Origin: CAYFQB01 sp964345225
GTDB taxonomy: Bacteria > Nitrospirota > Thermodesulfovibrionia > Thermodesulfovibrionales > UBA6898
Length of the DNA: 64,000 nt
Assembly (NCBI GenBank): GCA_964345225.1
Contig: CAYFQB010000011.1
Span: 1 to 64,000 of the forward strand
Direction: 5' to 3'
Positions within the stretch are counted from its first letter, which is position 1. Every line of letters starts with the position of its first letter. Below, one piece after another: positions 34,249-42,861 of this stretch. The notes beneath the pieces are model-generated. The model saw nothing but the letters and a program-made list of their open reading frames with translations, had not been told where the DNA came from and did not search any database. The position numbers and the translations under genes are program-made.

Positions 34249-35175
34249 ATGAAAAATTCATCATATGCTTTAAAGATTGTTTCAACCGTCATTACAATCC
34301 TGATAATCTTATGTATTTTTATAATTATCGGTTGCAAGAAACAGATTTCTGGATCAAACAGGCTTATTACGATCGGCTCAAAAAATTTTACTGAACAGGA
34401 AATACTCGGCGAACTTATGGCTATTATCATTGAAGAGAATACCGATATAAATGTAAAAAGGAAGTTCAATCTTGGAGGAACAATGGTCTGTTTTAATGCA
34501 CTCAAGACTGGAGACCTTGACCTGTATGCAGAATATACAGGTACAGGACTTGTGAATATCCTGAAGATGGGTACTGAAAAAGACCCGGACATAACCTACC
34601 AGAAGGTAAAAGAAGAATTTCTCAGGAAATTCAATCTTGTCTGGTTAAAACCCTTTGGTTTTAATAATACCTATGCATTGACTATGAGAGAAGAACATGC
34701 ATCATATCTGGGCATTAAGAAAATTAGCGACCTTGAAAAATTCAAAGATAAACTAAGGTCTGGTTTTACTGCTGAATTCATGCAGCGTCCCGACGGCTAT
34801 CCAGGACTCATAAGGCATTATGGATTCGAATTCACAAAAAACCCCAGGCAGATGGACCCGGGACTGATGTACAAGGCAGTCGAAGAGGAAGCCGTGGATA
34901 TCGTAAGCGCATTTGCAACTGATGGGAGGATTCAGGCATATAGGCTTGTTGTACTGGTGGACGACAGGCATTTTTTCCCTCCATATTACGCTGCACCGCT
35001 TATAAAGGGGGAGACAATGGCCAAATACCCGGAACTGAAGGATATTCTGAATAAACTGCATAGAGTGCTGAGTGACTCTGAGATGCAAAAAATGAACTAT
35101 CAGGTAGACGAGGAAGAGAGGGCCCCCGCTGATGTAGCAAGAGAGTTTCTTAAACAAAAAAGCCTTATATTCTAG
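34249..35175 (+). CDS. opuCC: OpuCC-type quaternary-amine-binding lipoprotein
   Basis: This substrate-binding protein of the OpuAC class has an N-terminal signal with lipobox FIIIGC, then ITIGSKNFTEQEILGELMA and DLYAEYTGTGLVNIL, both hallmarks of the choline/glycine-betaine binding family. Residues that would form the aromatic cage include Y101/Y103-like tyrosines and C-terminal FFPPYYAAPL. I choose the ATG at 34249 because GAAGG lies seven bases upstream; an earlier ATG at 34231 is possible. Third gene of the importer operon. Confidence 0.9.
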   Translation: MKNSSYALKIVSTVITILIILCIFIIIGCKKQISGSNRLITIGSKNFTEQEILGELMAIIIEENTDINVKRKFNLGGTMVCFNALKTGDLDLYAEYTGTGLVNILKMGTEKDPDITYQKVKEEFLRKFNLVWLKPFGFNNTYALTMREEHASYLGIKKISDLEKFKDKLRSGFTAEFMQRPDGYPGLIRHYGFEFTKNPRQMDPGLMYKAVEEEAVDIVSAFATDGRIQAYRLVVLVDDRHFFPPYYAAPLIKGETMAKYPELKDILNKLHRVLSDSEMQKMNYQVDEEERAPADVAREFLKQKSLIF

Positions 35176-35234
35176 GCAGTAACAGGCTGATTTACCATTT
35201 TTATAAATAAATTAACAAAAATAATAGCTATTTC

Positions 35235-35263
35235 TGGATAAAACAACCAATTTTTGTTATAAT
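35235..35263 (+). promoter_or_regulatory. Candidate sigma70 promoter for the methyltransferase operon
   Basis: TGGATA (35235-35240), a 17-base spacer and a perfect TATAAT (35258-35263) lie in the 311-base spacer after opuCC. Transcription would give a leader of about 215 nt. That leader contains a short GTG ORF of about 20 codons (35438, Shine-Dalgarno AAGGGGG) overlapping the next gene out of frame. No known riboswitch consensus is recognised in it. Confidence 0.4.
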
Positions 35264-35486
35264 GCGCCATGTTTACTGTTATTGATCTTCATCATTATCA
35301 GCGAATTCCTTAGCATATATATAATACCAAATTCTGATTGCCCTATTATAATCATATACGTTAAATCAAGTAGGAGGTAAGCTTTTTTTATTTCTTGTGG
35401 CTTTCAGGTGCCGAGGTGTTTTGGAAGGGGGATAATAGTGATAATTCTAAAAAGAGTTATTATTTTGGAGTTTAAAAGAGGACATA

Positions 35487-36188
35487 ATGAAAATAATTGA
35501 GAATATTCAACCTGAAATAAATACTGACAGAATAAGCCGTTTACTGGGGTACGGTAAAAAACGAAAACTTTCTAAGAGGATGACCAGGAATATCGAAAAA
35601 TGTATTGAAAAATCATCAAATTATATCAACCCTAGGATTGTCTTCACGGAAAAGAATATCAAGTCAGCAGAAGATGGGAAGTTGTTGCTTGATAAGAGTA
35701 TTACCCTGAAAAGCAAAAAGATGACAAAAGCCCTGAAAAAATGTAATAGGGCAACTGTATTCCTGGCAACAATAGGGGAAAATATAGACTCTATTATGCA
35801 TGAGCTTATTCTTAAGAAAAAGGTGACTCAAGCTTATATCTATGATACTATCGGCTCTGTTGCTGCAGAGAATATTGTGGATAAATTTCAGAAGGAGTTA
35901 GATATAGTCACAAGAAGAAGAGGGGAGATGACAACATTACGCTTCAGCCCCGGATACTGCGACTGGAATGTGCAGGAACAGAGGAAGTTATTTCAGATGC
36001 TCGACAACTCTTTGATCGATGTTCATCTGAGTAAAAGTTGTATGATGACGCCAAGAAAAACCGTTTCAGGAATATTCGGCATAGGAAAGATTGACGAGAT
36101 CACAAAAACTGAGACTAATCCATGCATGCTCTGTGGGATGAAAAACTGTATAGCTCGCAGGACAGGAACTTGGTCGCAGGTGCGGTGA
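35487..36188 (+). CDS. Methionine-synthase B12-activation-domain protein
   Basis: This 233-aa protein is related to the C-terminal SAM-binding reactivation domain of MetH (Met_synt_B12). It has ATIGENIDSIM, then YIYDTIGSVAAENIVDKFQ and the diagnostic TLRFSPGYCDW...Q motif, with a C-terminal cysteine cluster NPCMLCGMKNCIAR. Stand-alone versions occur beside MttB-type corrinoid methyltransferases. They probably reactivate oxidised Co(II) corrinoid by reductive methylation, or serve in its place as accessory. First gene of the corrinoid operon; followed after nine bases by mttB1. Confidence 0.82.
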   Translation: MKIIENIQPEINTDRISRLLGYGKKRKLSKRMTRNIEKCIEKSSNYINPRIVFTEKNIKSAEDGKLLLDKSITLKSKKMTKALKKCNRATVFLATIGENIDSIMHELILKKKVTQAYIYDTIGSVAAENIVDKFQKELDIVTRRRGEMTTLRFSPGYCDWNVQEQRKLFQMLDNSLIDVHLSKSCMMTPRKTVSGIFGIGKIDEITKTETNPCMLCGMKNCIARRTGTWSQVR

Positions 36189-36197
36189 AGAACAACT

Positions 36198-37655
36198 GTG
36201 ATAACTCGAAAAGGTCTTGAAGGCGGCTCTTACAAGCCCCTAAGTGAACAAGATATAAAGACAATCCATGAAGCCTCAATAAGAGTATTTACCGAAATCG
36301 GCATAAAGGTCAACCACCTGCACGCACGTGAACTATTCAGCTCAGCAGGGGCAAAGGTTGACCATAAAAGCGGTCTGGTCAAAATAGAACCTGAAATGTT
36401 TAAAGAAATAATAGAAAAAGCCCCCAATACGATCTGGATGCATGGAGGTAAGCCAGAAAACAGTCTTGAGGTAGGTGGGAAAAAGGTATATGCAGGCACA
36501 GGGGGTACTGCACTCTATATTATGGATCCGGGAAGCAATGATAGAAGACGTGCAAAACTTGCTGATTTAAAGGATATAGCACGGGTTGTTGATACATTGG
36601 ATAATATACATTTTTTTATGCTTCCGATATTTCCGAGTGACGTGCCAGAAGAAGATGTTGACGTTAACAGGTTCGGGGTAGCACTTACTTACTGCAACAA
36701 ACATGTAATGGGCGGTGTATACACAGTTAATGGTGTCAGAAATGTCATAAAAATGGCTGAGATAATCGCTGGATCTAAGGAAGAGCTAAAGGAAAAACCG
36801 ATTATATCGATGGTAACATGCTGTGGTATCAGTCCCTTTGTACTCGACGATAAATACAGCGAATTGACAATTGAGGTAGCAAAGGCAGGAATCCCTGTTG
36901 TTACACCTGTTGAACCGCTATGTGGGGCAACTTCACCGGTTACACTAGCAGGAAACCTTGTTGTTCAGAACGTAGATACACTGGCAGGGGTGATGCTCAC
37001 ACAGCTTGTAAATCCTGGTACACCTGTATTTTACGGCTGTATTTCAAGTCTGGCGGACATGAAAGATATGAAATATCTGAGCGGTGCTGTTGAGATGGGG
37101 CTAATGAATGCTGCTGCCTCACAGCTGGCCCAGCATTATGGTCTTCCCTTCTATGCGACAGCAGGGATGTCTGATTCAAAGACGATAGATGCGCAGGCAG
37201 GGTATGAGTCAGCTATTACAAGCCTTCTGGTTGCACTTGCCGGGGGGAACTGGATACATGATGCAGCAGGCTTTATTGAGTTCTGTATGTGTGCCAGCCT
37301 TGAAAAATATGTGGTCGACAACGAAATACTGGGCATGGTAATGCGTGCAGTAAAGGGCATAGAAGTGAATCAGGAGACAATTGCATTCGAGACAATGAAA
37401 AAAATAGGTGCAGGAGGACACTTTGTTTCGTCCCGTCATACGCGTAAATTTATGCGTAGTGAACAGTTTATTCCTTTATTGTCTGACAGGAGTTCACGTA
37501 AGGAGTGGATTAAGCATGGATCACGTGATTCACGTGATCGTGCCCGACAGATAGTACTTGAAATACTGGCCAGGCCTGAGATGCCGGCTATTTCGGATGA
37601 TAAAAGGGAAAAAATAAGGACTGAAATCCCGGGTATTAACACAAGCATTATCTGA
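36198..37655 (+). CDS. MttB-family corrinoid methyltransferase, paralogue 1
   Basis: This 485-aa member of the trimethylamine/glycine-betaine methyltransferase superfamily (COG5598) would demethylate a quaternary or tertiary amine and methylate the corrinoid protein. N-terminal LSEQDIKTIHEASIRVFTEIG and the MHGGKPENSLEVGGKKVYAGTGG segment are family-typical. There is no in-frame TAG, so it belongs to the non-pyrrolysine branch that includes MtgB. The start is GTG at 36198. Betaine is the likely substrate because an OpuC importer lies just upstream, but related enzymes act on proline betaine, carnitine or butyrobetaine. Confidence 0.87.
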   Translation: MITRKGLEGGSYKPLSEQDIKTIHEASIRVFTEIGIKVNHLHARELFSSAGAKVDHKSGLVKIEPEMFKEIIEKAPNTIWMHGGKPENSLEVGGKKVYAGTGGTALYIMDPGSNDRRRAKLADLKDIARVVDTLDNIHFFMLPIFPSDVPEEDVDVNRFGVALTYCNKHVMGGVYTVNGVRNVIKMAEIIAGSKEELKEKPIISMVTCCGISPFVLDDKYSELTIEVAKAGIPVVTPVEPLCGATSPVTLAGNLVVQNVDTLAGVMLTQLVNPGTPVFYGCISSLADMKDMKYLSGAVEMGLMNAAASQLAQHYGLPFYATAGMSDSKTIDAQAGYESAITSLLVALAGGNWIHDAAGFIEFCMCASLEKYVVDNEILGMVMRAVKGIEVNQETIAFETMKKIGAGGHFVSSRHTRKFMRSEQFIPLLSDRSSRKEWIKHGSRDSRDRARQIVLEILARPEMPAISDDKREKIRTEIPGINTSII

Positions 37656-37670
37656 TGTGGAATATATGAA

Positions 37671-38480
37671 ATGATCATAATAGGTGAAAAAATAAATGCA
37701 ACAGTTCCAAAGATAAAAGAAGCGATTTTAAATAAGGATGCAGATACGCTGGCACAGATGGCTATAGAGCAGGAAAAGGCCGGTGCTGAATTCATCGATA
37801 TCAATGTAGGTACAGGTGAAGGAACTTTCAAAGATGAGATTAACAATATTGAATGGCTTGTTGGAATAGTGAAAGATAATGTGCAGGTGAGTCTATGCAT
37901 CGACAGTGCAGATTACAGGGTGCTGGAAGCAGGGCTCAGGGCAGGAGGATACAGGGTTGGAATGATTAATTCAGTAAAGGCGACTGAAGAGAGCATCTCA
38001 GAGATAATGCCCCTAGCTTCAGAGCATGGGGTTTCAGTGGTTGCACTTGCCATGGATGAAAGCGGGATACCAAAAGAGGTTTCGGCTCGTATTCAGGCTT
38101 GCGAGAAGATCCTTAATAGTGCAGAGAAATATAAAATACCTGCAGAAAAAATATTTTTTGACCCCCTCGTCATGCCTGTAGGTACTGATAATTCTCAGGG
38201 AATGATAACTCTGAAGACTTTGCTCGAGATCAAAGGTCGCTTCACCAGTGCAAAGACTGTCCTTGCACTGAGCAATATTTCTTTCGGCCTCCCAAAACGT
38301 TCACTGGTCAATATTGCTTTGCTCCATATGGCACAGTTTCTTTCTGTGGATGCCCTCATAATCAATCCACTTGACAATAATGTTATGCACGCACTGCGTG
38401 CCGGAGAAGCGTTACTTGGAATTGACAGACATTGCAGAAAATATACACGTGCACTCAGGCAGAAAGGTGGAGTCGGGTGA
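37671..38480 (+). CDS. Methyltetrahydrofolate:corrinoid methyltransferase (MtgA/AcsE-like)
   Basis: This 269-aa pterin-binding TIM-barrel protein would move the methyl group between the corrinoid protein and tetrahydrofolate. It opens with MIIIGEKINATVPKIKEAI and has EFIDINVGTGEGTFKDEI, VSLCIDSADYRVLEAGL, FFDPLVMPVGTDN and ALSNISFGLPKRSL, matching the AcsE/MtgA family. Complete length. It sits between the two MttB genes, with two to sixteen bases between coding regions, and completes the demethylation module. Confidence 0.9.
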   Translation: MIIIGEKINATVPKIKEAILNKDADTLAQMAIEQEKAGAEFIDINVGTGEGTFKDEINNIEWLVGIVKDNVQVSLCIDSADYRVLEAGLRAGGYRVGMINSVKATEESISEIMPLASEHGVSVVALAMDESGIPKEVSARIQACEKILNSAEKYKIPAEKIFFDPLVMPVGTDNSQGMITLKTLLEIKGRFTSAKTVLALSNISFGLPKRSLVNIALLHMAQFLSVDALIINPLDNNVMHALRAGEALLGIDRHCRKYTRALRQKGGVG

Positions 38481-38484
38481 TATT

Positions 38485-40020
38485 ATGGTAAATGGCTTTA
38501 GAGAAGGTGTTGTTGTGAGAATTCCTTTTGAAAGACTGAACATCGATGAAATACGACTGCTGGACGAAACCTCAAGGAGGATTCTTGAAGAGACTGGTCT
38601 TCTCTGTTTTAACGAGGAGGCATCCGATATTTTTTCAAGACATGGATGTACTGTTCAGAGGCATGATGACCGATCTTCCAAAATAAAGATTCCTTCAATG
38701 GTTTTAAAAGAGGCGCTTATATCAACTCCCCCGGTGGTAAAACTCGGAGCAAGGGATCCGAACAATACCCTTATACTAGACCCCAAGACTCCGCGTATCT
38801 ATTTCGGGAGCGGCTCGGAAACGAATATCTGGCTTGATACAGAGCTGGAGGTCTTCACAAGTGAGAAGGACAGTGGACAAAGGAGGACCCTGCCGTTCTA
38901 CATAGAGAAGCGAGGCTCTGTTGAACGTCTTGCTGTTGCAGCCAGACTTGCAGAAGAATTCGAAAACCTTGATTTCTTTATACGGCCGGTTAATATACAG
39001 GATGATGATATTAACGAAAATAACCATGATGTTAATAAATTCTTTGTCTCACTGAACAATACAACCAAGCATGTACAGGCCGGATTGACGAACCTTTCCC
39101 AACTGGATAATGTTATAAAACTTGCAGAAATCATTGCAGGAGGCAGAGAGGCTTTCAGAGAAAATCCTGTCATATCTTTTATTACGTGTACTGTTAAAAG
39201 TCCTCTGCAGATGGTTGACGATGCGACACAGAAGCTCATTGAATTTGCCAGAAGGGGTTTGCCATTTGTGGTTTCAAGCTCGCCCCAGGGAGGCTCTACC
39301 GCCCCAATTCAGGAAGCAGGCATGGTTTCACAGATTAATGCTGAAATTCTCTCGGGCATTGCATTATCTCAGATGGTAAATCCAGGAACACCAGTTATAT
39401 ACGGCAGTGTGCCTGTTAGGGCGCGGATGGACAACCTGCATGATATGTATGGTGCACCTGAATTCAATCAGTACAACATTGATTGTGTACAGCTGGCGAG
39501 GTATTATAATATACCGTGTTATTCAACAGCTGGAGTTGGTGACTCACGTGTTCCCGGAATTCAGTCATCGATAGAAAAGCTTTTTACCCATATACCAATT
39601 GCTATGTCAGGTGCACAGTATATACATTATGCTTTTGGTCTTCTGGACAGAACAAATACCTTTTGTCCTGTACAGGCGGTATTAGATAATCAACATATAT
39701 CGATGATAAAGAGATTCTTACAGTCACCAAGGGTAAGCAGGGAGGATATAATTGAATCTTTGGGCCAAATCAGCAGGGTTATGGATTCAAAACAGCGTTT
39801 ATATGTCCGTTATGTACGTAAAAACCTTAGATCGGGGCAGATCTATTCGAACTATCCCTTTGAAAGCAGGGATGGCGAAGATCGGGTTATCGAAAAGGCA
39901 CTCGAATACATGAACGAACTGCTGTCAAGACCGGCAAAACCTGTCATATCTGAATTAGAGGGGAGGATTTTCGATACCATACCAGGACTGCTAACACGAC
40001 TGCGAAGGAACTCATCTTAA
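38485..40020 (+). CDS. MttB-family corrinoid methyltransferase, paralogue 2
   Basis: This second MttB-like protein, 511 aa from the ATG at 38485, starts two bases after the MtgA-like stop. The N-terminus has FERLNIDEIRLLDETSRRILEETGLLCF, then VKLGARDPNNTLILDPKTPRIYFGSGSETNIWLD and a C-terminal region (VSREDIIESLGQI...EYMNELLSRP) aligned in pattern with paralogue 1. It is clearly divergent from paralogue 1, so a different methylamine substrate or a non-catalytic partner role is possible. No in-frame TAG. Confidence 0.85.
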   Translation: MVNGFREGVVVRIPFERLNIDEIRLLDETSRRILEETGLLCFNEEASDIFSRHGCTVQRHDDRSSKIKIPSMVLKEALISTPPVVKLGARDPNNTLILDPKTPRIYFGSGSETNIWLDTELEVFTSEKDSGQRRTLPFYIEKRGSVERLAVAARLAEEFENLDFFIRPVNIQDDDINENNHDVNKFFVSLNNTTKHVQAGLTNLSQLDNVIKLAEIIAGGREAFRENPVISFITCTVKSPLQMVDDATQKLIEFARRGLPFVVSSSPQGGSTAPIQEAGMVSQINAEILSGIALSQMVNPGTPVIYGSVPVRARMDNLHDMYGAPEFNQYNIDCVQLARYYNIPCYSTAGVGDSRVPGIQSSIEKLFTHIPIAMSGAQYIHYAFGLLDRTNTFCPVQAVLDNQHISMIKRFLQSPRVSREDIIESLGQISRVMDSKQRLYVRYVRKNLRSGQIYSNYPFESRDGEDRVIEKALEYMNELLSRPAKPVISELEGRIFDTIPGLLTRLRRNSS

Positions 40021-40051
40021 TAAGTGAACGGGATTTGATTAAGGAGGTTAA

Positions 40052-40738
40052 ATGCAAGGAAAAGAAATAATAGGACTTATAAAGGAGAGTGTAATTCAGG
40101 GAAGAGTTAACAGTGAAGATGAAGGTTTTGATGAGGGTTTTGAAGGAAAACCTGCAACTGTCGAACTGCTTCAAGAGGCGATTAATAAGAATATTGATGT
40201 AAAAGAGATTGTTATCGCCGGGTTGACCGAGGGGATGAACATTGTTGGAAAGAAATTTGAAGAAGGAATTTATCTGATTCCTGATATGCTCGCATCTGCT
40301 GAAGCAGTCGGATCTGCCATGGATATGCTCGCACCCTATCTTGAGAAAGCTGGAGTAGAGAGTAAGGGTAAATTTGTAATTGCAACGGTCAAGGGCGACC
40401 TTCATGATATCGGAAAGAATATAGTTACAATAATGCTGAGAGGAGCCGGGTATGATGTAATCGATCTCGGCACTGATGTATCTGCCGAAAAAATCGCTGA
40501 AACGGTAGAAAAACACAAGCCTAAATTCTTAGGTCTCTCGGCACTTCTGACCACAACCATGCGTGAAATGGAAAATTCCATAAATCTTCTTAATGATAAA
40601 GGACTTCGGAAGGGTATAAAAGTGCTAATCGGTGGTGCCCCTACTTCAAAAGAGTTCTCAGAAAAGATAGGCGCAGATACTCACTGTACAGATGCTTTTC
40701 AGGCTATTGAGTATACTAATTCTATAACTGTTAAATGA
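40052..40738 (+). CDS. Corrinoid (cobalamin-binding) protein, MtgC/MtbC-like
   Basis: This 228-aa carrier shuttles the methyl group between the MttB and MtgA enzymes. An N-terminal MetH-type cap (about residues 1-95) is followed by a Rossmann B12-binding domain. That domain has the base-off/His-on motif D-L-H-D-I-G (VKGDLHDIGKNIV, about 114-126), GYDVIDLGTDVSAEKI, SALLTTTM and VLIGGAPTS. Perfect Shine-Dalgarno AAGGAGG. The methyltransferase operon ends here with a family-3 repeat after the stop. Confidence 0.93.
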   Translation: MQGKEIIGLIKESVIQGRVNSEDEGFDEGFEGKPATVELLQEAINKNIDVKEIVIAGLTEGMNIVGKKFEEGIYLIPDMLASAEAVGSAMDMLAPYLEKAGVESKGKFVIATVKGDLHDIGKNIVTIMLRGAGYDVIDLGTDVSAEKIAETVEKHKPKFLGLSALLTTTMREMENSINLLNDKGLRKGIKVLIGGAPTSKEFSEKIGADTHCTDAFQAIEYTNSITVK

Positions 40739-40749
40739 TAAGAAATTTT

Positions 40750-40853
40750 ATCCCGCGACGCTTCAAAAACACAGGGCTTTAGCCCGGTGATGAAGCGGGG
40801 CTCGGGGATTCAGCTCAGAAACCCCGGACTTTAGTCCGGGTGAGCTACATTAA
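40750..40853 (+). repeat. Double-hairpin repeat resembling an IS200/IS605 right end (family 3)
   Basis: Two consecutive nested hairpins are present. The first is GCTTC...AGGGCTTTAGCCC...GAAGC (about 40759-40796). The second is GCTCA-GAAA-CCCCGGACTTTAGTCCGGG-TGAGC (about 40814-40847), followed by TACATT. Nearly the same 100 bases occur at 52187-52290, and a half copy at 12413-12466. Stem loops of the CTTTAG type followed by TGAGCTTCATT are reminiscent of the ends of TnpB-bearing IS605-group elements, but no tnpA or tnpB is present. Confidence 0.7.
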
Positions 40854-40886
40854 TTAAGATGTATATAAAGAGAGGGGTTGATCATA

Positions 40887-42134
40887 ATGCCTGAGAAAAA
40901 ACCTTATTCAGAGGCTGTGAGAACCGGACACTATGTAAAAAAGTCCGGACTAAGCGGCAAGTATGACAATGTAAGGCGCTTCTGGGAAGATGAGGTCACG
41001 AGGCTTTTTATAAGACCATATCTCAAAGAACTTGTCGACTGGAAAGCAAAGAAACTCCAGCGCCTGAGGATTCTCGATCTGGGATGCGGAAACGGAGACG
41101 GTTATGACCTGCTTATGGGCATAACTTCAAAGGATGTTGGAATATATGAATACTCTGTCGAGATTATCAACCAAGACATTATGGGAATGTACCTGGGTGT
41201 GGATATAAACGAAGACCTCCTGAGAGAGGCATTGGAATTTCATAATGGAAATGAGAAGGTCAGGTTCCAGCATGGCGATTTTTCCGATGGCATGCCTTTA
41301 GATGAACCGCCATTTGATATTTATCTGACCTCATACGGCACACTTTCACATAATCATGATCAACAGACAGTAAAAATACTCTGTGACATAGCCCACCATT
41401 GTGATGAACATGCACTTGTCATATGTGACTGGCTTGGGAGATATTCTTACGAATGGCAGGATCTCTGGATAAAAGATCCAAAAGATGAAACATTCATGGA
41501 TTATAGAATTTCTTATATTTATCCACCTGAAGAACGTGAAACCATTGATATTAAATCATTTCCGCTGCGTCTTATATCAAATAATGAGGCACTAAAAATC
41601 ATAAAAACTGCAAGCACGGAATCAGGTGTTGAGATTAAAATTAAAAAAATCTTCGACAGGTCTGTATTTGTTGGACGTCATATGGACACAGCCGAATACA
41701 ACCGTCACTGTCCTGTAATACGTGAGCCGGTTAATGCACTTCTCGAACCGAATGTGCGCACTGATCTGAGTTCACTTATTATTGATTACATACCAAAACA
41801 GGGATTCCATGAACTGAATGAGTTCTTTGAAGGTTTTTCCATGTGCTGGAATTCACTTGTAAAACATACTATGGAATTCCTGTCAGAATTTCATGAACAA
41901 GCATCTATAGTTTTCGATTCTGTTGACATTCATACATTTTATCCGGAGTCTCTTAAGAATGCGGTGCAGATGATGAGGAAGGTGGTAAATGCTACGGGAG
42001 GCCTTCCTGGTGATTCACGGGCAAATATAATCGAGCCGCAGCTTGCCTTTGCCCTGAGGAAATTGGAGATGGACCTTCAGCCGGGATTGGGAGTTGGTCA
42101 TGGACTTATATCTATCTTGGAAATAAATAAATAA
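40887..42134 (+). CDS. Class I SAM-dependent methyltransferase, unassigned
   Basis: This 415-aa protein has a Rossmann methyltransferase core: motif I ILDLGCGNGDGYDLL (about residues 62-76), VDINEDLLREAL, and FDIYLTSYGTLSH as motif IV. The C-terminal roughly 170 residues form a second domain (HELNEFFEGFSMCWNSLVKHTMEFL...PGDSRANIIEPQLAFALRKLE) that I do not recognise. I start at ATG 40887 with GAGGGG nine bases upstream. It stands just after the corrinoid methyltransferase operon, so a role with methylated amines is possible, but the substrate is unknown. Confidence 0.75.
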   Translation: MPEKKPYSEAVRTGHYVKKSGLSGKYDNVRRFWEDEVTRLFIRPYLKELVDWKAKKLQRLRILDLGCGNGDGYDLLMGITSKDVGIYEYSVEIINQDIMGMYLGVDINEDLLREALEFHNGNEKVRFQHGDFSDGMPLDEPPFDIYLTSYGTLSHNHDQQTVKILCDIAHHCDEHALVICDWLGRYSYEWQDLWIKDPKDETFMDYRISYIYPPEERETIDIKSFPLRLISNNEALKIIKTASTESGVEIKIKKIFDRSVFVGRHMDTAEYNRHCPVIREPVNALLEPNVRTDLSSLIIDYIPKQGFHELNEFFEGFSMCWNSLVKHTMEFLSEFHEQASIVFDSVDIHTFYPESLKNAVQMMRKVVNATGGLPGDSRANIIEPQLAFALRKLEMDLQPGLGVGHGLISILEINK

Positions 42135-42147
42135 TTAATGACATTAT

Positions 42148-42365
42148 CATAAAGAGTAAGAAGTAAAAAGCAGGGTGCAAGGAGCAGGGAGCAGGGCGTA
42201 AAGAGTAAGAAGTTAGGAGTAAGGAGTAAGGGGTAAAAAGTAGGGAGTAGGCAGTAAGCAGTAATCAGTAAAAAGAGCGCTATGCACCGAGCGCTCTGCG
42301 CTATGCGAAGAGTAAACGGACATCGTAACCGTTACCATATGACGTAACCTTTTAGTTCTCAAGGG
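42148..42365. repeat. Purine-rich heptamer array with palindromic unit (family 2, copy 4)
   Basis: An array of AGTAAGG, AGCAGGG and AGTAAGA-like units (42150-42270) is followed by AGAGCGCTATGCACCGAGCG and CTCTGCGCTATGCG, then ATCGTAACCGTT and GACGTAACC. It parallels the 3463-3655 copy unit by unit, including the tail. It lies between two convergent genes. Confidence 0.75.
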
Positions 42366-42378
42366 AGTAAGGAGATTA

Positions 42379-42807
42379 TTATTTACTCTGAACTTTCTTA
42401 ATTTCCACAATAAATTCAGTAATCTTACCTTTTATCTCATCTCTGGCTCTGCGGAATTCGTTCATTATATATTCATCTGTCCCTATAGCGCCAACAGGGT
42501 CGACAATGGGCCAGTGAATCCGTCTTATTTCCGGTGGAGTCCAGGGACATGAATCTTCTGCATTCCCACACAGGGTTATAACTACATCCATATTCCTTAA
42601 TAATTCTTTATCTATTTCCTTTGATGTCTGTTTCGATATGTCTATTCCTATTTCCTGCATGACTTCAATTGCCCTTGGATGGACAAATGCAGAAAATAGC
42701 CCGGCACTGTAAGGTTCGATTAAGCTTTTACCTAATTCCCTTACAAGACCTTCTGCCATCTGCGAACGGCATGAGTTAGCTGTACAGAGGAACATTACCT
42801 TAAGCAA
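42379..42807 (-). CDS. arsC: Thioredoxin-coupled arsenate reductase (ArsC, LMW-PTP fold)
   Basis: This 142-aa protein of the low-molecular-weight phosphatase fold would reduce arsenate to arsenite. It has the P-loop CTANSCRSQMAEG with catalytic cysteine and the additional redox cysteines in LCGNAEDSCPW, as in the Staphylococcus pI258 ArsC group. No arsR or arsB/acr3 is adjacent. Good length for the family. Confidence 0.9.
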   Translation of the reverse strand: MLKVMFLCTANSCRSQMAEGLVRELGKSLIEPYSAGLFSAFVHPRAIEVMQEIGIDISKQTSKEIDKELLRNMDVVITLCGNAEDSCPWTPPEIRRIHWPIVDPVGAIGTDEYIMNEFRRARDEIKGKITEFIVEIKKVQSK

Positions 42808-42861
42808 TTGTCATCTCCGGCATTTTATCCGTCTTTGCATAGGACTATAATGGAACAGCTG

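Noticed and set aside
36198..40020. Pyrrolysine-containing trimethylamine methyltransferase (MttB) genes
   Set aside because: Neither MttB-family gene has an in-frame TAG; both read through without interruption and fit the non-Pyl MtgB-like branch.
42148..42365. Integrative element attachment sites at the family-2 repeats, one of which is next to a tRNA
   Set aside because: No integrase or other phage/ICE genes lie between the copies, and the interval genes are ordinary chromosomal ones.
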